In this document: positions 8,782 to 18,585 of the stretch, piece by piece
Layout: every line of letters begins with the position of its first letter
Position numbering within the stretch: position 1 is the first letter of the stretch
NCBI GenBank assembly: GCA_036272055.1
Contig: DATAZL010000014.1
Span: forward strand, 1-64,000
Source of the DNA: DASZVB01 sp036272055
GTDB lineage: Bacteria > Myxococcota_A > Polyangia > Polyangiales > Polyangiaceae
Reading direction: 5' to 3'
DNA: 64,000 bases
Program-made: the position numbers and the translations under genes
The notes under the pieces: model-generated
The model's database searches: none
What the model was told of the DNA's origin: nothing
Seen by the model: the letters and a program-made list of their open reading frames with translations, nothing else

Positions 8782-9943
8782 TCACAGCTGAACGAGGAGC
8801 GCCTCCAGCACCTCGGGACGGACGGGCTTCGTCAGGTGGTGATTGAAGCCGGCCTCCTTGGCGCGGAGGACGTCGGAATCTCGGCCGTATCCGGTGAGCG
8901 CGACCAGGACGAGGCCGTCGAGTGACGCATCGGACCGGAGCGTCCGCGCGACCTCGTAGCCGTCCATGCCCGGGAGCCCGATGTCCACGAGCGCCAGGTC
9001 CGGCTGCGTCGCCTGGATCGCAGTGATCGCGGAGAGACCGTCCGAGGCCTCGACCACGGTGAAGCCCTTCGTCTCGAGGAGGATCTTCATGAGCGCGCGC
9101 GAATCCTCGTGATCTTCGACGAGGACGATCTTGCGCGACGCAGGCTTCTCGAACCGCGGGAGTGACTGCACCGTAGGCTGATCATGGCATATCGGGAGGC
9201 GGACGATGAACTCGCTTCCCTGGCCGGCACCGGCGCTCCGCGCCGTCACGCCGCCGCCATGAAGCTCGACCAGCATCTTCACGAGTGTGAGTCCGATGCC
9301 GAGGCCACCCGTGAGCGATCGAGCTTCTGCTCGCCCTGGACGAACAGCTCGAAGATGTGCGGCAAGAGCCCGTGATCGATGCCCACGCCCTGATCCCTGA
9401 CGGTGAGGACGATGTCGTCCCCGTCGCGTTTCAGGGTGACGTGCACCTTCGCGCCCTCGTCGGAATACGACGTGGCGTTGCCGATCAGAAGCTTGCCGCC
9501 CTTGATGATCATCTCCTTGCGCGCGGGCATGAGATAAACGGTGTCGGGCTCGACGTTGGCGCCGTTGGCGGCCTGGAGGATCGGGATGCGGGTCCGCCGC
9601 GCGAGGAGCTCGTCGATGACGCTCTTGAAGTCGGGCGACAGGTGCTGGATGACGGCGAACGCCATGCCCGTGTTGCGCGGCATGTGGCTGAAGGTCGCTC
9701 GAGCGATTCGAGCCCGCCGGCAGAGGCGCCGATGCCCACGATGGGAAACGCCGGCCAGTGCGGTTCGGTGGATCTCGCGGATTCCGCACCGTCGGCGTCT
9801 GGTGCTTCGGTGCCCGAAGAGTGGGATTCGGAGGGCGATTCGTGCGCCCGGTCAGCATTTTGCGTGCCACGCGGAAAACGCCCTGTGCCGCGCTGTACGC
9901 GAGACAAAAAGCGACGTCGTGAGGCATGCGTTCGCACGCTCAC
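8782..9943 (-). pseudogene. Decayed CheB-kinase-receiver hybrid protein gene with two frameshifts and an internal deletion
   Basis: Three reading frames in sequence carry one ancestral protein. Frame 1 (from GTG 9943 to about 9695) ends in the CheB start IVGIGASAGGLESLE. Frame 2 (about 9690 to 9315) has FSHMPRNTGMAFAVIQHLSP through the CheB active region. It then jumps from GGKLLI straight into a histidine-kinase ATPase domain (GNATSYSDEG, DQGVGID, FELFVQGEQKLDRS). Frame 3 (about 9310 to 8782) has GGLGIGLTLVK, then a receiver domain (VLVEDHEDS, LVDIGLPGMDGYE, LTGYG, TKPV). Each frame change equals one lost base. The CheR, PAS and phospho-acceptor parts expected between CheB and the ATPase are missing. 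Sequencing error could explain the single-base shifts but not the deletion. Confidence 0.75.
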
Positions 9944-9961
9944 GATCTCCGCAGTCGACTC

Positions 9962-11035
9962 TCAGAAACCGATCGCCGCGCGCCCCGTCTCACGATCCAC
10001 GACGCCGTCACGGACGAGTGCCTTGATGTGCATCTCGAACGTCTGCATGCCGTACGGATGGGTGCCGTTCTCCATGAGCTCTTTGAGCGGGGGATTACCG
10101 ACGGGGCGCTTGATCGTCTCCCGCACGGAGCCGGTCGCCACCAGCACCTCCGCGGCGAGCACCATCCCCTGCCCGTCTGCACGGATTATCAAGCGCTGGG
10201 CGACGATGCCCTGGAGCGCATCGGCGATCCGTTCGCGGAGCTCGTCGGGGTGGTCGGAGCTCAGCGAGATCATGCGGTGCACTGTGCGAAAGACGTCCGG
10301 CGTGTGCAGCGTCGACAGCACGAGATGACCGGTCTCGGCCGCCTTCAGCGCGATGTCCATCGTCTCGCCGTCGCGGATCTCGCCGACCTGGATGACGTCG
10401 GGATCTTGCCGGAGCGCGGAGCGCAGCGCGCTCGCGAAGCTCGTCGTATCGGAGCCAATCTCGCGCTGGCTGATGCTCGAGCGATCGTCGACGTGCAGGA
10501 ACTCGATCGGATCTTCGATCGTCACGATGTGACGTGACGAGTTGTGATTCATGTGCCCGATCATCGCGGCGAGCGTGCTGCTCTTGCCGTTGCCGGCGGC
10601 GCCGACGCAGAGGACGAGCCCGCGGTCCTTGCCGGCGAGATCCACGCACGCGCGCGGCGCGCCGAGCTGTTCGAGCGTCGGCACGTCGAGCGGGATGAAA
10701 CGCATGACGATCGCGAGTGACCCGCGCTGGCGGTACACATTCACGCGGAAGCGCCCGACGCCCTCGGCCTCGTACGCGATGTCGTACTCGCGGAGTGCGC
10801 CGAGCTCGCGCAGCACCTCGGGGTTGGCGATGACGTGGTGCGCGACCGCCTCGGTGTCCTCGGGACGGATCGGGTCGAGCCGGAAATAGACGAGATCACC
10901 GCGGACGCGAGCGCCGGGTGGCTGCCCTACCTTGAGATGGACGTCCCGCGCGCGCGCGGCGATCGCCTTGCCGAGGAGCTGGTGGAAGTACTGCTCGGAA
11001 GCGTAGGGACTTCCAGTGGGATAGCTCGGCGACAT
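9962..11035 (-). CDS. PilT/PilU-family type IV pilus ATPase
   Basis: PilT-family hexameric ATPases depolymerise type IV pili, which power myxobacterial S-motility. The 357-residue product has the N-terminal PAS-like half, a Walker A of GAAGNGKSST (usually GPTGSGKSTT), an Asp box (TIEDPIEF), a Walker B (DVIQVGEIRD) and a His box (GHLVLSTLHT). The typical ADALQGIVAQRL follows. The C-terminal AIRNLIRE retraction motif of canonical PilT is not visible, so it is more like PilU or a PilT paralogue. No other pilus genes are nearby. It is 24 bp downstream of the HIT gene and 18 bp before the pseudogene on the same strand. Confidence 0.9.
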   Translation of the reverse strand: MSPSYPTGSPYASEQYFHQLLGKAIAARARDVHLKVGQPPGARVRGDLVYFRLDPIRPEDTEAVAHHVIANPEVLRELGALREYDIAYEAEGVGRFRVNVYRQRGSLAIVMRFIPLDVPTLEQLGAPRACVDLAGKDRGLVLCVGAAGNGKSSTLAAMIGHMNHNSSRHIVTIEDPIEFLHVDDRSSISQREIGSDTTSFASALRSALRQDPDVIQVGEIRDGETMDIALKAAETGHLVLSTLHTPDVFRTVHRMISLSSDHPDELRERIADALQGIVAQRLIIRADGQGMVLAAEVLVATGSVRETIKRPVGNPPLKELMENGTHPYGMQTFEMHIKALVRDGVVDRETGRAAIGF

Positions 11036-11059
11036 CTTCGGCGAGGGGCTCGGCCCGTT

Positions 11060-11494
11060 CTACGTGTTCTCTCGGCCCTGGGCCAGATCCGAGCGGATCC
11101 GTTCGGCGAACGCGGCCGCACGGCCCTGGTCGGCCTTCCCGGAGTTCCATCGCACGCCGAGGCCCGTCGCCTCGTCGGGTTTCGGGATGATGTGGAAATG
11201 CACGTGCGGCACCGCCTGATGGGCGAGCGGCAGGTTGTTCTCGAGCACGTTGTACGCCGCCACGCCGGTTGCGCGCTTGATGGCGCGGCAGAGCCGCGGC
11301 AAGACCCGGCCGATGGCGGCGGCGGACTCGTCGGAGAGCTCGTCCAGGGTCACGGCGGGCTCCTTGGGGATGACCAGAGCGTGCCCCTCGCTCAGCGGCC
11401 CGATGTCCAGAAACGCGAGCACGCGGTCGTCCTCGTAGAGCTTGTGGCACGGAATTTCCCCGCGAATGATCTTCGAAAAGATGCTGTCCGCCAT
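11060..11494 (-). CDS. HIT-family nucleotide hydrolase
   Basis: The 144-residue protein starts MADSIFSKIIRGEIPCHKLY, the standard HIT (HinT) opening, and has the histidine triad HVHFHIIP near residue 100 with a nearby NVLENN loop. HinT-like proteins hydrolyse AMP-linked substrates such as adenosine phosphoramidates and aminoacyl-AMP. I chose ATG 11494 because it gives the family start exactly. It is the first gene of the minus-strand run HIT, pilus ATPase, pseudogene, bioB, and is divergent from the MBL-hydrolase gene by 81 bp. Confidence 0.93.
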   Translation of the reverse strand: MADSIFSKIIRGEIPCHKLYEDDRVLAFLDIGPLSEGHALVIPKEPAVTLDELSDESAAAIGRVLPRLCRAIKRATGVAAYNVLENNLPLAHQAVPHVHFHIIPKPDEATGLGVRWNSGKADQGRAAAFAERIRSDLAQGRENT

Positions 11495-11575
11495 GTGAGT
11501 GAGGGTAGCCCAAGCGGCGACGAGAGCCGAGATGGCAATTGGGACGGAGCCCCCATATGCTCTCCTTGCCGATCC

Positions 11576-12400
11576 ATGGTCTTCGCCGTCGAGTTCTGGG
11601 GCGTCCGCGGGAGCATCGCGTGTCCGTCGCCACGCCATGTCGCGTACGGGGGCAACACGAGCTGCCTCGAAGTCACGGCCGGGAACGAGCGGGTGATCCT
11701 CGACGCCGGGACCGGCATACGCGATCTGGGTGATTCGATGCTGCGTCGGGACGTGCGGCGCGCGCACCTGCTCCTGACCCACGTGCACTGGGATCACATC
11801 AACGGGTTTCCGTTCTTCGCTCCCGGTTACCAGGCGAACCGGACCTTCGAGATCAAGGCCGCCCATCTGCGTCCCCTCGGCGGGGTCCGCGAGGTGCTCG
11901 CCGGTCAGATGGGACAGCCGACGTTCCCGGTGCCGCTCGAGACGATGCGTTCGTGTCTGGTGTTCGAGGATTTCGACGCCGGGGACGCCTTCGACATCGG
12001 ACCCGGCGTGCGAGTGCGAACCGCGCCGCTCAATCATCCCAACGGCGCCACCGGCTACCGGCTCGAGGCGAGCGGCAAGGCCGTCTGTTACGTCACCGAT
12101 ACCGAGCACGTCATCGGTTCGCCGGATCAGAAGATCCTCGCCCTCATCGAGGGAGCGGATCTCGTCGTCTACGACTGTACGTACACCGATGACGAGTTCC
12201 CGGCGAAGGTCGGCTGGGGCCACTCGACCTGGCAAGAGGCCGTCCGCCTTTGCCGCCAGGCGAACGTGAAGCAGCTCGCGATCTTCCACCACGATCCGTC
12301 CCACGAGGATTCCTTCATGGCCGACATCGAGCAGCAGGCGCGGGAGATGTGGTCCGGTGCCATCGTGGCGCGCGAAGGGATGCGCATCGAGCTAGCGTGA
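11576..12400 (+). CDS. Metallo-beta-lactamase-fold hydrolase (PhnP-like / cyclic phosphodiesterase type)
   Basis: The 274-residue protein begins VEFWGVRGSIACPSP, the opening of COG1235-type MBL hydrolases. It has the metal motif HVHWDH near residue 70, a YVTDTEH block with a metal Asp, a DCTYTDDEF segment and a late FHHDPSH. The family includes phosphoribosyl 1,2-cyclic phosphate diesterases. Here the stop overlaps the start of a GAF/HD-GYP gene (GTGA), so a shared role in nucleotide signalling is a fair inference, but the substrate cannot be read from sequence. Confidence 0.85.
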   Translation: MVFAVEFWGVRGSIACPSPRHVAYGGNTSCLEVTAGNERVILDAGTGIRDLGDSMLRRDVRRAHLLLTHVHWDHINGFPFFAPGYQANRTFEIKAAHLRPLGGVREVLAGQMGQPTFPVPLETMRSCLVFEDFDAGDAFDIGPGVRVRTAPLNHPNGATGYRLEASGKAVCYVTDTEHVIGSPDQKILALIEGADLVVYDCTYTDDEFPAKVGWGHSTWQEAVRLCRQANVKQLAIFHHDPSHEDSFMADIEQQAREMWSGAIVAREGMRIELA

Positions 12401-14160
12401 CGACGCGCATGGTCACGACGGACGAGAAAGTACGGAGCCTCGAGCTCCTCTATCGCGTCGGCATCGCGCTCTCCGCCGAGCGCAACAAGGACCGACTCCT
12501 CGAGATGATCCTCGTCGAGGCGCAGACCCTCTGCAACGCCGACGGCGGCACGCTCTACCTCACGACGGACGACGATCAGCTCAAGTTTGCCATCATGCGC
12601 ACCGACTCGCTCGGCATCGCGCTCGGCGGCACGACGGGCGCGCCGATCGCGTTCCCCGCGATCCCCATCACCGACGTGGTCACCGGACAGCAGAACCTGA
12701 AGAACGTCGCGACGGCCGCGGCGCTCCTGAAGCGCTCGGTGAACATCCCCGACGCCTATCACGCCGCGGGCTTCGACTTCAGCGGGACCAAGGCCTTCGA
12801 CGCGAAGAACAACTACCGCTCCAAGTCATTTCTGGCCATCCCGCTGGTCAATGGCGAGGGGCTCGTTATCGGCGTGCTCCAGCTCCTGAACGCGCGCGAT
12901 CCTGCGACCGGCGAGCTCATTGCCTTCGCCGAGGAACACCAGCGGATCGTCGAAGCGCTCGCGTCGCAGGCCGGCATCGCGCTCGACAATCAGCTCCTCC
13001 TCGACGGGCAACGCCAGCTCCTCGAGAGCTTCATCAAGGCGATCGCCTCGGCCATCGACGCGAAGAGCGCGCACACCGGCGGTCACTGTGAACGCGTACC
13101 GATCCTCACCGAGATGCTCGCGCAGGCCGCCTGCGACGCAACCGATGGGCCGCTCGCGGCGTTCTCGCTCAGCGAGGAGGAGTGGTACGAGCTCCGCATC
13201 GCGGCGTGGATGCACGACTGCGGCAAGGTGACGACCCCCGTCCACGTGATGGACAAATCGACGAAACTCGAGACGATCTTCGATCGGATCGAGGTGGTGC
13301 GCGCTCGCGTCGAGGTCCTCAAGCGGGACGCGGAGATCGAGATGCTCCGCGCCGAAGCCGCGCCGGGTGCCGACCACGCCGCGCTCCGGGCCGCCTTCGA
13401 GAAGAAGGTCGAGGAGCTCTCGGCCGAGCTCGCGCTCATCGAGAAATCGAACATCGGCGGAGAGTTCCTCGAGCCGGAAAAGCAGGCAAAAATAGCGGAG
13501 ATCGGGCGACGGAGCGTCGTCCAGAACGGCGAGCCGCGCCCGCTCCTCTCACCCGACGAGGTGAAGAACCTTACCATCTCGCGCGGCACGCTGACGGCCG
13601 AGGAGCGGCTCGTCATCAACGGGCACATGGTGCAGACCATCAACATGCTCGAGGCGCTCCCCTTCCCGCGGAACCTCAGGCGCGTCCCCGAGTACGCCGG
13701 TGGCCATCACGAGAAGATGGACGGAACCGGCTACCCGCGTGGTCTCTTCGCGTCCGACATGTCCGTCCCTGCCCGGCTGATGGCGATCTCCGACGTGTTC
13801 GAGGCGCTGACCGCTCAGGACCGCCCTTACAAGAGCGCCAAGAAGCTCTCGGACACGATGCGCATCATGGGCGCGATGAAGCGCGACAATCACCTCGACC
13901 CGGATCTCTTCGATCTATTCATCTCGTCGGGCGTGTACCGCGACTACGCGAAGCGCTACCTCCCCGCGGCGCTCCTCGACGACGTCGACGAGGCGGGGCT
14001 CCTCGCCATCACCCCGAAGCCGTTCGGGCTCCCCGACGCCGACGCGCGCCGCGCTCGCTCTCGCGATTTCTTGCCCGAGTACAGGACGACCGAGCCGCCG
14101 CGCGTGAGCCGGCTGGCGAGCTCTCGCACGTCGCTCCTGCCGACGACGCGCCGGTCGTAG
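12397..14160 (+). CDS. GAF domain / HD-GYP phosphodiesterase with inserted coiled coil
   Basis: The 587-residue product (GTG 12397 overlapping the previous stop; ATG 12409 is an alternative) has an N-terminal GAF domain at about residues 5-200. An HD-GYP domain follows with HD at 273-274 (WMHDCGK) and HHEKMDGTGYP at 437-447. HD-GYP enzymes hydrolyse cyclic di-GMP. The distance between HD and HH is about 163 residues, far longer than in RpfG-type proteins. It is filled by a charged, helical, coiled-coil-like stretch (about 290-390). A low-complexity Arg/Ser tail ends the protein. It is probably co-expressed with the MBL hydrolase; the GAF ligand is unknown. Confidence 0.88.
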   Translation: MTTRMVTTDEKVRSLELLYRVGIALSAERNKDRLLEMILVEAQTLCNADGGTLYLTTDDDQLKFAIMRTDSLGIALGGTTGAPIAFPAIPITDVVTGQQNLKNVATAAALLKRSVNIPDAYHAAGFDFSGTKAFDAKNNYRSKSFLAIPLVNGEGLVIGVLQLLNARDPATGELIAFAEEHQRIVEALASQAGIALDNQLLLDGQRQLLESFIKAIASAIDAKSAHTGGHCERVPILTEMLAQAACDATDGPLAAFSLSEEEWYELRIAAWMHDCGKVTTPVHVMDKSTKLETIFDRIEVVRARVEVLKRDAEIEMLRAEAAPGADHAALRAAFEKKVEELSAELALIEKSNIGGEFLEPEKQAKIAEIGRRSVVQNGEPRPLLSPDEVKNLTISRGTLTAEERLVINGHMVQTINMLEALPFPRNLRRVPEYAGGHHEKMDGTGYPRGLFASDMSVPARLMAISDVFEALTAQDRPYKSAKKLSDTMRIMGAMKRDNHLDPDLFDLFISSGVYRDYAKRYLPAALLDDVDEAGLLAITPKPFGLPDADARRARSRDFLPEYRTTEPPRVSRLASSRTSLLPTTRRS

Positions 14161-14167
14161 CTCGGCT

Positions 14168-15022
14168 CTAGTTCACGGCGTCGGCGGCTGCCGCGGGCGG
14201 CGCTGACGGCTGCGCGACGGGATCGGCCGGATCGGTCGTCGCGATCGCGGAATTGCCGTGGTTCGGCGGGCGCGGCGGCTCACCCGGTGCGGCCTCGTCG
14301 ACCCAGTATGCGGACGCTTCACGGACGTCGAGGTGTACGTGCGTCGAGTTCGGGTAGTAGCCGACGCCGACGTTCGGCAAGGTCCGCAGATAGTCGCGGA
14401 GAAGCGCGTTCGGGACGCCGGGAATGCTGAAGTCGAAGGCCCTGCCGATCTTGTGCTTCGACTCTTCGAAGAACGAGTGCTCGCGGTACCCCGAAACGAC
14501 CCGGACCGGGCGTCCCCCGAAGGTGTCACTGACGCGGACCACGAGCTTCACGAGCCGCTCGTCGATCTCGTGCATGGTGCCGGTGCGCCACGACGCGAGC
14601 ATCTTCTCGACCGCGTCCTGGGCGTGCGGGAGGATCTTCCCACGGTGCGAGAGGATGACGCCGTGCCAGCGCGCGTTCGGCGTCTCCAGCGTGACCACGC
14701 CGCGCTTCCGCGGATGCTCGGCGTAGTCCTGCCATCGCTCCTTCGAGTTCCCGTGGCCGACCCGAGCCACGGGTGGCGCGTCGTCGTTGCCGTCGGGAAT
14801 GACGAGGACCTGGCCGGGATGGATCCGCGCGCCGTACTTGAGGCCGTTCGCGTGTCGCAGATCTTCCACCGAGACGCGGTAGCGGCGGGCGATCCTGCCG
14901 AGGGTCTGCCCGCCGTAGACGGTGTGGATGGTTCGCCCCGCGTCGTCGGTCTGCGCGACTACCGAGCTCGCGAGCGTCGCCGCACCGAGCAAGACGATTG
15001 CGGCGAGCCGCCGTCCCAGCAT
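14168..15022 (-). CDS. LysM domain + DUF882/M15-like murein peptidase
   Basis: The 284-residue exported protein has a signal peptide ending near SSVVAQ, a LysM peptidoglycan-binding domain (about 32-76, ending LVIPDG) and a DUF882/YcbK-type M15 peptidase domain. Zinc ligands are visible in SKHKIGRAFDF (His and Asp) and STHVHLDVR (His). These enzymes cleave peptide cross-links in the cell wall. A Pro/Ala-rich tail follows. A paralogue without LysM lies at 29683-31038 and shares the SGYRE, FDFS.PGVPN and YPNSTHVHLDVRE blocks. Its stop is 8 bp from the stop of the convergent HD-GYP gene. Confidence 0.85.
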   Translation of the reverse strand: MLGRRLAAIVLLGAATLASSVVAQTDDAGRTIHTVYGGQTLGRIARRYRVSVEDLRHANGLKYGARIHPGQVLVIPDGNDDAPPVARVGHGNSKERWQDYAEHPRKRGVVTLETPNARWHGVILSHRGKILPHAQDAVEKMLASWRTGTMHEIDERLVKLVVRVSDTFGGRPVRVVSGYREHSFFEESKHKIGRAFDFSIPGVPNALLRDYLRTLPNVGVGYYPNSTHVHLDVREASAYWVDEAAPGEPPRPPNHGNSAIATTDPADPVAQPSAPPAAAADAVN

Positions 15023-15162
15023 CGGCCGACGCTATCAAAGGCGTCCATCGCCACGCAACGAGGCGGCGATGACCCGGGCACCGGCGGCGCCCGACGTAAC
15101 CCCGCGAAAATGCGGAAAAGGCCCTAGTTCGAGGATGCCATGAAGGCGACATCTAGCGGCAA

Positions 15163-15181
15163 CATGACCCGTCGTGTCATG
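15163..15181. promoter_or_regulatory. Inverted repeat between divergent genes (possible operator)
   Basis: CATGAC (15163-15168), 7-base spacer, GTCATG (15176-15181) lie in the 216-bp gap between the LysM-M15 gene and the transglutaminase operon. The dyad is in a regulatory position, but a 6-bp arm can arise by chance. Confidence 0.25.
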
Positions 15182-15238
15182 CATTGGCCCCCTCGAACCT
15201 ACCGGCACCCGCCGGCAGGAAAGCCAAGTGGTCTGCTG

Positions 15239-18200
15239 ATGTCTATCCGCGTCGCCCTCCATCATCGCACGACATATCGCTACGACCGACCCGTCCACCT
15301 CGGTCCGCAAGTGATCCGGCTCCGGCCCGCGGTCCACGCCCGCGCCACGGTCGAGAGCTACTCCCTGAGGGTCAAGCCGGAACGCCATTTCCTGAACTGG
15401 CAACAGGATCCACACGGGAACTTCCTGGCGCGCCTGGTGTTCCCCGACACCACCCGTCTCTTCGAGGTCGACGTCGATCTCGTCGCCGAGATGGGCGTCA
15501 AGAACCCCTTCGACTTCTTCCTCGAGCCGGAGTTCGAGAAGCTCCCCGTCGCGTACGATCCGTCGCTCGCGAGCGACTTGCTCCCGTACAGGAGACTCGA
15601 TCCACCCGGACCGCTCCTGAAGAAGTTCCTCGACGAGGTGCGCTCGACGGGCGTTCGCACCATCGACTTCCTGGTCGCCATCAACCAGCGCCTCAGCCAG
15701 ATCGTCGCGTACACGATCCGGATGGAGCCCGGCGTGCAGACGCCGGAGCAGACTCTGAAGCTCGCGTGCGGCTCGTGCCGTGACACCTCGTGGCTGCTCG
15801 TGCAGGCGCTGCGACACCTCGGCTTCGCGTCGCGGTTCGCTTCCGGATACCTGATCCAGCTCAAGCCCGACGTGAAGTCGCTCGACGGCCCGAGCGGCGC
15901 GGAGACCGACTTCACGGATCTCCACGCCTGGGCGGAGGTGTACATGCCCGGCGCGGGCTGGGTCGGCCTCGATCCGACGTCGGGGCTTCTCGCGGGCGAG
16001 GGACATATTCCGCTCGCCTGCACGCCGGAGCCGACCAGCGCGGCGCCGATCAGCGGCGCGGTCGACGACGCCGAGGTCGAGTTCGGCCACGAGATGACCG
16101 TCGTGCGCCTGCGCGAGACGCCGCGCGTGACGCTGCCGTACGGCGACGGCGCATGGGAACGCATCGAGGCGCTCGGCCACTCCGTCGACGAAGAGCTCGA
16201 GCGCATGGACGTGCGGCTGACGATGGGCGGCGAGCCCACGTTCGTCTCCATCGACGATCCCGACGGCTACGAGTGGACCTACGGCGCGCTCGGCGCGGCG
16301 AAGCGCGCTCGCGCAGGGGAGCTCCTCCGCCGGCTGTGGCGGAAATTCTCGCACGAGGGCTTGCTCCACTTCGGTCAGGGCAAGTGGTACCCGGGTGAAC
16401 CGCTGCCGCGCTGGGCGCTGTCCTGCTACTGGCGCAAGGACGGACAGGGGCTCTGGGAGCATCCGGCGCTGGTCGCCGACGATACCGTCTCGATGCCAAT
16501 CGGCCCCGCCGATTCCGAGAAGTTCTCGCAGGCGCTCGCGCGGAACTTGAACGTGAACCCCCGCTACGCGACCGCCGCGTACGAGGATCACTACTACTAC
16601 ATGTGGAAGGAGCGCCGGCTCCCGGTCAACGTGAGCCCGCGTTACTCGAAGCTCGCAGACGAGATGGAGCGCGCGCGCATCGCGCGTATCTTCGAGCAGG
16701 GTCTTGGACACATCGTCGGTTACGCGCTCCCCATCGTCCCCGAAGAGCCGGGGAGCGGGCGCTTCCGCAGCGGTCTGCTCTTCAAGCGCTCCGATGTGTT
16801 GCTCCTCGTCCCGGGCGACTCGCCGATGGGCTATCGCCTGCCGCTCGGCTCGCTCCCGTGGGCGGATCCGGCAGAGCTGCCGCAGCACATCGAGCGCGAT
16901 CCGTTCGACGAGCGCCGGCCGTTACCGCGCTTCGCGCGAAGCCCCGTTCATCAGGACCCACGCCCCGAGCGCGAGAAGCCGCCCGCACCGAAGGAATCCG
17001 CGCCGTGGGCGCTCCGGACGGCGATCTGCGTGGAGGTCCGTGAAGGTCGGCTCCATGTCTTCATCCCGCCGTTCCCGTTGCTCGAGGACTATCTCGCCAT
17101 CACCGGCGCCATCGAGCGCACTGCGCTCGAGCTCAATCAGCCGATCCTCATCGAGGGCTACCCGCCGCCCAAGGATCCGCGGATCCAGTCTTTCTCGGTG
17201 ACGCCGGATCCCGGCGTCATCGAGGTGAACATCCATCCGTCGGCCTCGTGGCGCGATCTCGTCGATCGCACCACGATCCTCTACGAAGAAGCGCGACAGA
17301 CGCGGCTCGGTACGGAGAAGTTTCTCCTCGACGGGCGGCACACGGGAACCGGCGGCGGCAACCACGTCACGCTGGGCGGTGATACACCGAGCGACAGCCC
17401 GTTCCTGCGCCGCCCCGATCTACTCCGGAGCATGGTCGGCTACTGGCACGACCATCCGTCGCTCTCGTACCTTTTCTCGGGTCTCTTCATCGGCCCGACG
17501 AGCCAGGCTCCGCGCGCCGACGAGGCGCGGCACGAGGCGACCTACGAGCTCGAGATAGCCTTCCGCGCGCTCGACGATGCGATGAAGCGCGCGTCGCCGC
17601 CGCCCCCGTGGCTCGTCGATCGAACCTTCCGCAACCTCCTCGCGGACATCACCGGCAACACGCATCGTTCGGAGTTCTGCATCGACAAGCTCTACTCCCC
17701 GGACGGCCCCACCGGCCGCCTGGGGATCGTCGAGATGCGCGCCTTCGAGATGCCGCCCCACGCGCGGATGAGCCTCGCGCAGCAGCTCCTCGTCCGCGCG
17801 CTGCTCGCGTCATTCTGGAAGACGCCGTACCAGGCGCGCTTGCCGCGCTGGGATACGACGCTCCACGATCGGTTCCTCTTGCCGCACTTCGTGGCGCGGG
17901 ACTTCGGCGACGTCATCCGCGATCTGAACACCGCGGGCTTCCCGGTCGAGGAGCCCTGGTTCCACGCACACCACGAATTCCGCTTTCCGAAGCTCGGAAG
18001 CGTCGACTACGACGGCGTTCACGTCGAGCTCCGCCGCGCGCTCGAGCCGTGGAACGTGCTCGCCGAGGAGCAGGCCGGCGGAGGGACGGCGCGCGCCGTC
18101 GACTCGTCGCTCGATCGACTGCAGGTGCTCGTCAAGGGCGCCATCGAGACGCGACACGCCCTCGTGTGCAACGGCATTCGCGTTCCGTTACACCCCACCG

Positions 18201-18544
18201 GGACGCAAGAAGAGGCGGTCGCCGGCGTGCGGTACCGCGCGTGGAACCTCCCCTACGCGCTCCATCCGACGATCTTTCCCCATGCCCCGCTCATCTTCGA
18301 CATCGTCGATCTCTGGTCGGGGCGCTCGATCGGCGGATGCACCGTCAACGCGTCGCATCCCGGCGGAAGGAGCTACGACACCTTCCCCGTCAACTCGTAC
18401 GAGGCGGAGGCCCGCCGGGCGTCGCTCTTCTCCCCGCTCGGTCATACGCCGGGGCCAATCGCCGTCCCGCTCTCGCCGTTTTCGTCGGATCGCAGCCCAG
18501 ATTACCCCCTCACCCTCGATCTGCGGCGTTATGCTGAGCCCTGA
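15239..18544 (+). CDS. Large transglutaminase-like protein with DUF2126 domain
   Basis: The 1101-residue product starts at ATG 15239 (MSIRVALHHRTTYRYD, the usual opening of this family). Residues 1-280 form a transglutaminase-like papain-fold domain with Cys180 (GSCRD), His229 (LHAWAEV) and Asp245 (LDPTSG), so the triad is complete. The remaining 800 residues match DUF2126 (MGGEPTFVSIDDPDG, RHTGTGGGNHVTLGG, SPFLRRPDLLRS, FRNLLADITGN). Published comparative genomics places such proteins beside permuted ATP-grasp and alpha-E proteins in a predicted peptide-synthesis/modification system. It heads a plus-strand three-gene set here. Cytoplasmic; substrate unknown. Confidence 0.88.
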   Translation: MSIRVALHHRTTYRYDRPVHLGPQVIRLRPAVHARATVESYSLRVKPERHFLNWQQDPHGNFLARLVFPDTTRLFEVDVDLVAEMGVKNPFDFFLEPEFEKLPVAYDPSLASDLLPYRRLDPPGPLLKKFLDEVRSTGVRTIDFLVAINQRLSQIVAYTIRMEPGVQTPEQTLKLACGSCRDTSWLLVQALRHLGFASRFASGYLIQLKPDVKSLDGPSGAETDFTDLHAWAEVYMPGAGWVGLDPTSGLLAGEGHIPLACTPEPTSAAPISGAVDDAEVEFGHEMTVVRLRETPRVTLPYGDGAWERIEALGHSVDEELERMDVRLTMGGEPTFVSIDDPDGYEWTYGALGAAKRARAGELLRRLWRKFSHEGLLHFGQGKWYPGEPLPRWALSCYWRKDGQGLWEHPALVADDTVSMPIGPADSEKFSQALARNLNVNPRYATAAYEDHYYYMWKERRLPVNVSPRYSKLADEMERARIARIFEQGLGHIVGYALPIVPEEPGSGRFRSGLLFKRSDVLLLVPGDSPMGYRLPLGSLPWADPAELPQHIERDPFDERRPLPRFARSPVHQDPRPEREKPPAPKESAPWALRTAICVEVREGRLHVFIPPFPLLEDYLAITGAIERTALELNQPILIEGYPPPKDPRIQSFSVTPDPGVIEVNIHPSASWRDLVDRTTILYEEARQTRLGTEKFLLDGRHTGTGGGNHVTLGGDTPSDSPFLRRPDLLRSMVGYWHDHPSLSYLFSGLFIGPTSQAPRADEARHEATYELEIAFRALDDAMKRASPPPPWLVDRTFRNLLADITGNTHRSEFCIDKLYSPDGPTGRLGIVEMRAFEMPPHARMSLAQQLLVRALLASFWKTPYQARLPRWDTTLHDRFLLPHFVARDFGDVIRDLNTAGFPVEEPWFHAHHEFRFPKLGSVDYDGVHVELRRALEPWNVLAEEQAGGGTARAVDSSLDRLQVLVKGAIETRHALVCNGIRVPLHPTGTQEEAVAGVRYRAWNLPYALHPTIFPHAPLIFDIVDLWSGRSIGGCTVNASHPGGRSYDTFPVNSYEAEARRASLFSPLGHTPGPIAVPLSPFSSDRSPDYPLTLDLRRYAEP

Positions 18545-18585
18545 TCGGCGGCGCGTGGCCGCCATCCCGAGCTCCTAGGTCGTAA

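Noticed and set aside
15096..15130. GTAACC in the gap before the large transglutaminase gene as an ECF promoter
   Set aside because: No CGT-like -10 at the right spacing.
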